In this document: piece after piece, positions 57,561-64,000 of the stretch
Position numbering within the stretch: the stretch's first letter is position 1
Layout of the letters: each line of letters opens with the position of its first letter
Source of the DNA: Inia geoffrensis
Lineage: Eukaryota > Chordata > Mammalia > Artiodactyla > Iniidae
Length of the DNA stretch: 64,000 bases
Reading direction: 5' to 3'
Assembly (NCBI GenBank): GCA_036417435.1
Contig: CM070908.1
Span: forward strand, 46,409,090-46,473,089
Translations under genes and position numbers: made by a program
Notes under the pieces: generated by a model
What the model was told of the DNA's origin: nothing
Databases searched by the model: none
Seen by the model: the letters and a program-made list of their open reading frames with translations, nothing else

Positions 57561-58556
57561 ATATATTTTTAAAGCTTATAAAATTTATAATAACTTAAAA
57601 ATCCTCATATTGGTAATAATTAGAAAATGAAACAGTAACATTCCTGTATGGATATACATACATATATAGTGTTCTGTTAATAATACACATTTTTATAGGT
57701 TAAACCATGTAAAATTGTCAGTTCTGTAGGTGAAAAATCTCAACAGATACTGTCAACTTCATATGGTTCAACCTAATATATCCAACAAAAGTTATATGAA
57801 CAATATTAATGTGAAACAATTCATATATACTCATTTAAGTGTATTAAATACTCACACCATTTATTACTTGAAAGATGTACCATACACACCATGCTAAATT
57901 CTAGATTAAATCAATTTATAAAACAAAATTGGTATGTGATGAAAGGAATCATATTCTGATTTAAAAACTTATATTTTGAGTTATTTTTCACACATGTATA
58001 CTCTTGGTATAGATTTTTAAATTTTTATTACTTCAAAATAATTGAACAGAAATAATCTTCATAGAATTACTTGAATGTGCGTTTCTTGATAAAGTCAAAT
58101 GAAATAGATAATTTTAAAGTTATTATTTGACTACTATAATGATTAAAGTAATAAATACTTTTCAAATTCTTAATGAGAAGCTATGACACAGAACATGAAG
58201 CTAAGATTGCTAAAACACTGAAAATCTTTAGGGTTACATATATATGTTTTTAAATTACATGACTCATATTTTTTTTTATAAACAATGTACTCATTTTAAT
58301 GACCTTTAAAACAAAGAGCAATACACATATGGTATGACTACACTGGGGTAAATTCAAGATTCTTAGGAGAAAAGAACAATTTAAATATAACACCTAAGAC
58401 ATAGTTTTAATTATGGTAAATCAGAGGCATCACCATGGTTAAAGTTTTGTTCTGAAATGTTAAGCATTTTCTAACAAATCTTTCCTTCCTATTCAGCACA
58501 ATTTTCTTTCCCAATGTGGCCAATGGTATTTAATTTTTATGGCTCAGATATTGTGA

Positions 58557-58640
58557 GGGTTAATTGTATGTGTCAATTTGGCTAAGCCACAGTATCCAGG
58601 TATTTGGTCAAACATATCTAAATGGTGCTGTGAAAGTGTT
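58557..58640. repeat. Unnamed ancient interspersed repeat
   Basis: 'taattgtatgtgtcaatttg', 'ctaagccacagtatccaggt' and 'atttggtcaaaca' recall a widespread old mammalian repeat. I do not assign the family from memory. Confidence 0.4.
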
Positions 58641-59070
58641 TTTATTTTTATTTATTTTTAATTTTTTAAATTATTTTTTTCTCCATATAAATTTTATTTA
58701 TTTATTTATTTTAAACATCTTTATTGAACTCTAACTGCTTTACAATGGTGTGGTAGTTTCTGCTTTAGAACAAAGTGAATCAGCTATACATATACATATA
58801 ACCCCATATCTCCTCCCCCTTGTGTCTCCCTCCTACTCTCTCTATCCCATCCCTGTAGGTGGTCACGTAGCACTGAGCTGATCTCCCTGTGCTGTGTGGC
58901 TGCTTCCCACTAGATATCTATCTTACATTTGATAGTGTGTATATGTACATGCCACTCTCTCACTTCGTCACAGCATACCCTTCCCCCTTCCTGTGTCCTC
59001 CAGTCCATTCTCTACATCTGCATCTTTATTCCTGCGCAGCCCCTAGGTTCTTCAGAACCATTTCTTTTTT

Positions 59071-61589
59071 TCAGATTCGATATATATGTGTGAGCATATG
59101 GTATTTGTTTTTCAGTTTTTGACTTACTTCACTCTGTAGGACAGACTCTAGGTCCATCCACCTCACTACAAATAACTCAATTTCGTTTCTTTTTATGTTT
59201 GAGAAATATTCCATTGTATATACATGCCACATTTTCTTTATCCATTCATCTGTCAATGAATGGATAAAGCAACTTAGGTTACTTCCATGTCCTGGCTATT
59301 GTAAACAGAGATGCAATGAACATTGTGGTACAAGACTCTTTTTGATTTACAGTTTTCTCAGGGTATATACCCAGTAGTGGGATTGCTGGGTCTTGTGGTG
59401 GTTCTAGTTTTAGATTTTTAAGGAACCTTGCAAGAGGTTCTTGTAGGATTCTCTTTGTATAGGATCTTTAGGATTCTTTATGTATAATATCCTGTCATCT
59501 GCAAACAGTGACAGCTTTACTTCTTCGTTTCTGATTTGGATTCCTTTTATTTCTTTTTCTTCTCTGATTGCTGTGGCTAAAACTTCAAAAACTATGTTGA
59601 ATAAGAGTGGTGAGAGTGGACAAACTTGTGTTTTTCCTGATATTAGAAAATGGTTTCAGCTTTTCACCACTGAGAATGATGTTGGCAGTGGGTTTGTCAT
59701 ATATGGCTTTTATTATGTTGAGGTAGGTTCCCTCTATGCCTACTTTTGGAGGGTTTTTTATCATAAATCGGTGTTGAATTTTGTCAAAAGCTTTTTCTGC
59801 ATCTATTGAGAAGATCATATGATTTTTATCTTTCAGTTAATGTGGTCTATCGCATTGATTGATTTACGTATATTGAAGAATCCTTGCATATGTGAGATAA
59901 ATCCCACTTGGTCATGGTGTATGATCCTTTTAATGTGCTGTTGGATTCTGTTTGCAAGTATTTTTTTAGGATTTTTGCAGCTATGTTCATCAGTGATATT
60001 GGCCTCTAGCTGTCTTTTGTTGTGACATCTCTGTCTGGTTTTTGTATAAGGGTGATGGGGGCCTCGTAGAATGAGTTTGGGAGTGTTCCTCCCTCTGCTG
60101 TATTTTGGAAGAGTTTGAGAAGGATAGGTGTTAACCCCTCTCTAAATGTTTGATAGAATTCGCCAGTGAAGCCACCTGGTGCGGAGCTTTGTTTGTTGGA
60201 AGATTTTTAATCATAGTTTCATTTTATATGCTTGTGATTGGTCTGTTTATATTTTCTATTTCTTTCTGGTTCTGTCTCAGAAGGTTGTGCTTTTCTAAGA
60301 ATTTGTCCATTTCTTCCAGATTGTGCATTTTATCGGCATATCATTTGCTTGTAGTAATCTCTCATGATCCTTTGTATTTCTACAGTGTCAGTTGTTACTT
60401 CTCCTTTTTCATTTCTATTTCTATTGATTTGAGTCTTCTTCCTTTTTTTCTTGATGAGTCTGGCTAATGGTTTATCAATTTTGTTTATCTTCTGAAAGAA
60501 CCAGCTTTTAGTTCTATTGACCTTTGCTATTGTTTCCTTCATTTCTGTTTCATTTGTTTCCTAGCTGCTCCTTATGATTTCTTTCCTTCTGCTAACTTCT
60601 GGGTTTTATTGTTCTTCTTTCTCTAGTTGCTTTAGGTGTAAGGTTAGGTTGTTTATTTGAGTTGTTTCTTGTTTCTTGAGGGAGGAATGTATTGCTATAA
60701 ACTTCCCTCTTAGAACTCCTTTTGCTGCATCCCATAGGTTTTGGGTTGTCATGTTTTTATTTTCATTTGTTTCTAGGTAGTTTTTCATTTCCTCTTTGAT
60801 TTCTTCAGTGATCTCTTGGTTATTTAGTAGTGTATTGTACAGCCTCCATGTGTTTGTATTTTTTACAGATATTTTTCCTGTAATTGATATCTGGTCTCAT
60901 AGTGTTGTGGTCTCAAAAGATACTTGATACAATTGCAATTTTCTTAAATTTACCAAGGCTTCATTTGTGACCCAAGATATCTATTCTGAAGAATTTCCCA
61001 TGAGCACTTGAGAAGAAAAGTTATTCTGTTGTTTTGGGTGGAATGTCCTTTAAATATCAATTAAGTCCATCTTGTTTAATGTGTCATTTAAAGCTTGTGT
61101 TTCCTTATTTATTTTCATTTTGGATGATCTGTCCATTGGTGAAAGTGGGGTGTTAAAGTCCCCTACTATGATTGTGTTACTGTCGATTTCCCCTTTTATG
61201 ACTGTTAGTATTTGCCTTATATATTGTGGTGCTCCTATGTTGGGTGCATAAATATTTACAATTGTTATATCTTCTTCTTAGATAGATCCCTTGATCATTA
61301 TGTAGTGTCCTTCTTTGTCTCTTGTAATAGTCTTTATTTTAAAGTCTATTTTGCCTGATATGAGAATTGCTACTCCAGCTTTGTTTTGATTTCCATTTGC
61401 ATGGAATATCTTTTTCCATCCCCTCACTTTCAGTCTGTATGTGTCTCTAGGTCTGAAGTGGGTCTCTTGTAGACAGCATATATGTGGGTCTTGTTTTTGT
61501 ATCCATTCAGCCAGGCTATGTCTTTTGCTTGGAGCATTTAATCCATTTACATTTAATGTAGTTATCAATATGTATATTCCTATTACCAT
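59071..61589 (-). pseudogene. L1 ORF2 pseudogene with internal deletion (L1-14)
   Basis: Starts 'MVIGIYILITTLNVNGLN' at 61589, with an intact 'CLQETHFRPRD' endonuclease motif and an open first 103 codons. FADD is intact at 59494-59505. Just after it the sequence jumps near 59430-59460 to the C-terminal end, so the last part of the RT and much of the C-terminal domain are gone. It ends 'VLQSEVSQKLKNKYH..THIYRI' with a stop at 59071. Confidence 0.85.
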
Positions 61590-61647
61590 TTTCTTAATTG
61601 TTTTTGGTTTGTTATTGTAGATCTTTTCCTGCTCTTGTTTTTCCTGC

Positions 61648-62525
61648 CTAGGGAAGTTCTTTCAGCATTTGTTGTAAAGCTGGTTTGGTGTTGCTGCATT
61701 CTCTTAGCTTTTGTTTGTCTCTAAAAGTCTTAATTTTTCTGTTGAATCTGAATGAGATCCTTGCTGGGTAGCATAATCTTGGTTGTAGTTTTTTCTCTTT
61801 CATCACCTTAAATATGTCCTGTCAGTCCCTTTTAGCTTGCAGATTTTCTGCTGAATAATCAGCTGTTAACCTTATGGGGATTCCCTTGTATGTTATTTGT
61901 TGTTTTCCCTTGCTGCTTTTAATATTTTTTCCTTGTATTTAATTTTTGATAGTTTGATTAATATGTTTTGGTGTGTTTCTCCTTAGATTTATTCTCTATG
62001 GGACTCTCTGCACTTCCTGGACTTGACTATTTACTTTCCCATATTAGGGAAGTTTTCAACTATAATCTCTTCAAATATTTTCTCAGTCCCTTTCTTTTTC
62101 TCTTCTTCTTCTGGGACCCCCTATAATTCAAATCTTGGTGTGTTTCATGTTTTCCCAGAGGTCTCTGAGACTGTCCTCAATTCTTTTTTCTTTATTCTGC
62201 TCTGCAGTAGTTATCTCCACTAGTTTATCTTCCAGTTCATTTACCCATTCTTCTGCCTCAGTTTTTCTGCTATTGATTACTTCTAGTGGATTTTTAATTT
62301 CATTTATTGTGTTGTTCATCATTGTTTGTTTGCTCTCTAGTTCTTCTAGGTCCCTATTAAATGTTTCTTGTATTTTCTCCACTCTATTTCCAAGATTTTG
62401 GATCATCTTTACTATCATTACTCTGAATTCTTTTTCAGGTAGACTGCCTATTTCCTCTTCATTTATTTGGTCTCGTGGGTTTTTCCTTGCTCCTTCATCT
62501 GTTGTATGTTTCTCTGTCTTCTCAT
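61648..62525 (-). pseudogene. L1 ORF1 pseudogene (L1-14)
   Basis: Start codon at 62525 ('aagatgagaagacagag') and stop at 61648-61650. A frameshift in the first 20 codons moves the reading into another frame, in which 62128-62586 stays open. That piece covers the N-terminus ('INEEEIGSLPEKEFRVMIVK') and the coiled coil ('RVEKIQETFNRDLEELESKQ'), the longest surviving ORF1 N-terminus here. The RNA-binding core downstream is interrupted. Confidence 0.83.
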
Positions 62526-63052
62526 CTTGCTGAATGTACTGTGTATGGGGTCTCCTTTTTGCAGGCTGCAGGTTCATAGTTCCCATTGTTTTTGGTGTCT
62601 GCCCCCAGTGGTAAGGTTTGTTCAGTTTGTTGTGTAGGTTTCCTAGTTGATAGGACTAGTGCCTGTGTTCTGGTGGATGAGGCTGGATCTTGTCTGTCTG
62701 GTGGACAGGACCACATCTGGTGATGTGTGTTGGGGTGTCTGTGAACTTATTATGAATTTAGGCAGTCTTTCTGCTAATTGGTGGGGTTTTGTTCCTGTGT
62801 TGCTATTTGTTTGGCATAGGGTGTCCAGTACTGTAGCTTGCTGATCATTGAGTGGAGCTGGGTCTTAGCGTTGAGATGGAAATCTCTGGGATAGCATTAG
62901 CCACTTGATATTATGTTGAACTGGGAAGTGTCTGGTGGTCCATTATCCTGAAGTCAGCTCTCCTGCCTCAGGGGCACAGGCCTGACACGGCTGGAGGACC
63001 AAACCCTGTGAGCCACAAGGCTCAGAAGAAAAGAGAGAGAAAAAGGAAAAGA

Positions 63053-63084
63053 ATGAAAGAAAGAAAGAAAAAGAAAGAAAGAAA
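63053..63084. repeat. (GAAA)n microsatellite in the L1-14 leader
   Basis: About seven GAAA-type units with one insertion, in the purine-rich proximal leader. Confidence 0.85.
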
Positions 63085-63507
63085 GCTGGAAAGTAATAAA
63101 ATAAAATAGTTATTAAAATAAAAAATAAAATAATTATTTAAAAAATTAAGCAGTAATAAAAAAGAAAGGAGGAAGAGAGCAACTAAACAAAAAAACAAAT
63201 CCATCAATGATAAAAAGCACTAAAAACTATACTAAAAAAACTAACAAAAAAAAAACAGGCTGAACGCTAGGACAAATGGTAAAAGCAAAGCTATACAGAT
63301 AAAATCAAACAAGAAGCATAGACATTCACACTCACAAAAAGAGAAAAAGAAAAAAATATATATATACCTTTCAGGAAGTCTGAAGTATTCTGCCAGTGTT
63401 CAGTAGGTGTTCTGTAGTAGTTGTTCAACATGTAGTTGTATTTGTGTTGTATTTGTGGTGAGGACGTTGATCTCCTGTCTTACTCTTCCACCATCTTGAA
63501 CGTCTCC

Positions 63508-64000
63508 AGACCAACATCCACACCCGGTGCCATTACTTCCCTCCCATGATTCATATTTTAGTAAATCTCTGGGACTAAATATTAACGTAATTCTGGTTTA
63601 GATAACTATTTTCAAAAATTATTCCTAGCTGGGAAATCTATGCTTATTGCTAGATTTAATATCAGGTTTTGTTTTGTTTTTGTTTACTGAATAAAAGAAA
63701 CTTTCTTGATAGAGTCATTCTAAAGTTTTTTTTCATACTTCTTTAATGAGTTTTGAGTACTTTGATTTAATTGCTTCAATGATTCCCATTTTATAATTTA
63801 AAAGAATGATGCCTGATATTATCAAGTAGTCCTTAACAGCCACTCATAATAATTAAATATGTATTTTCTTTCCAGTGTAGCAATTCAGTTGTTTGCATAT
63901 GATTAGTAACCAAGCCCAAACTTGTATATGTAATGCCTACTCCTATTGATCTCTTACACATAGTTGTATGTAAAACAAAAATGCAATTAGTTTTAGAGAG
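63508..64000. other. Non-coding interval at the right edge
   Basis: No repeat, gene or regulatory signal recognised; AT-rich. Confidence 0.5.

Larger units (their letters stand above)
56999..58705. other. 1.7-kb non-coding interval with old repeats
   Basis: No gene. It contains an ancient L1 piece at 57240-57560, an unnamed old repeat at 58557-58640, and a TTTA-rich stretch at 58643-58705 before L1-14. The rest is unassigned AT-rich DNA. Confidence 0.5.
58706..63507 (-). mobile_element. L1-14: near-complete L1 with two internal deletions
   Basis: The 3' end is at about 58706 ('aaacatctttattgaac') and the 5' end near 63507 ('gagacgttcaagatgg' on the minus strand), so both termini are present. 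About 1.3 kb of ORF2 is missing at a junction near 59430-59460. Roughly 1.2 kb of the leader is missing near 63365, compared with L1-11. A 13-bp-arm hairpin duplication lies at 59236-59269. No convincing TSD found. Confidence 0.87.

Noticed and set aside
1..64000. Assignment to the X chromosome because of very high L1 content
   Set aside because: High L1 density is common on mammalian X but also in gene-poor autosomal DNA; without a unique anchor this cannot be decided.

Overview
The window looks like mammalian nuclear DNA made almost entirely of retrotransposons, most likely from a cetacean. Seven copies of a tRNA-derived SINE are present. The full-length ones start 'gggcttccctggtggc..' and carry a second module reading 'ctccgcaacgggagaggcc'. 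From general knowledge this is the CHR-type SINE of whales, dolphins and their close relatives. The LINE-1 (L1) 3' ends and 5' leaders are of cetartiodactyl type. I found no host protein-coding exon, rRNA, tRNA gene, CRISPR array or prokaryotic feature. Every long open stretch is a piece of an L1 ORF, its antisense shadow, or a SINE.

Layout, using my own labels. 1-692 is the 5' end of a minus-strand L1 (L1-1) inserted in an older minus L1 (L1-2, 693-1920). 2474-5375 (L1-3) and 5890-6833 (L1-4) are old plus-strand L1 3' parts. 7099-14353 (L1-5) is a full-length minus L1 with a 9-bp target-site duplication (TSD) and a SINE inside ORF2. 14363-21833 holds older fragments, several SINEs, MIR-like pieces and little else.

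21834-44035 is the most structured part. One old full-length minus L1 (L1-9) is split into three pieces by two later full-length minus L1s: L1-10 at 25067-32914 and L1-11 at 33044-40306. Each insertion has an 18-bp near-perfect TSD. 45307-51858 is an old plus L1 (L1-12) with an internal deletion. Its 5' leader is split by a 2.1-kb insertion (46039-48142) that looks like an L1 carrying a 3' transduction. 52275-56998 (L1-13, plus) keeps recognisable ORF1 and ORF2 but has lost its 3' end. 58706-63507 (L1-14, minus) has two internal deletions. The last 0.5 kb shows nothing recognisable.

The L1s encode ORF1p (coiled-coil RNA-binding chaperone) and ORF2p (endonuclease plus reverse transcriptase), which together copy L1 RNA into new sites and also mobilise the SINEs. 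All copies here are broken by frameshifts, stops or deletions, so none should be active. I did not find a new biological system. The points most worth checking are the nested stack, the probable 3' transduction, a 49-bp tandem repeat in the L1-10 leader, and several hairpin-forming inverted duplications that look like template-switch mutations. All boundaries are read by eye and may be off by several bases, or by tens of bases for old fragments.
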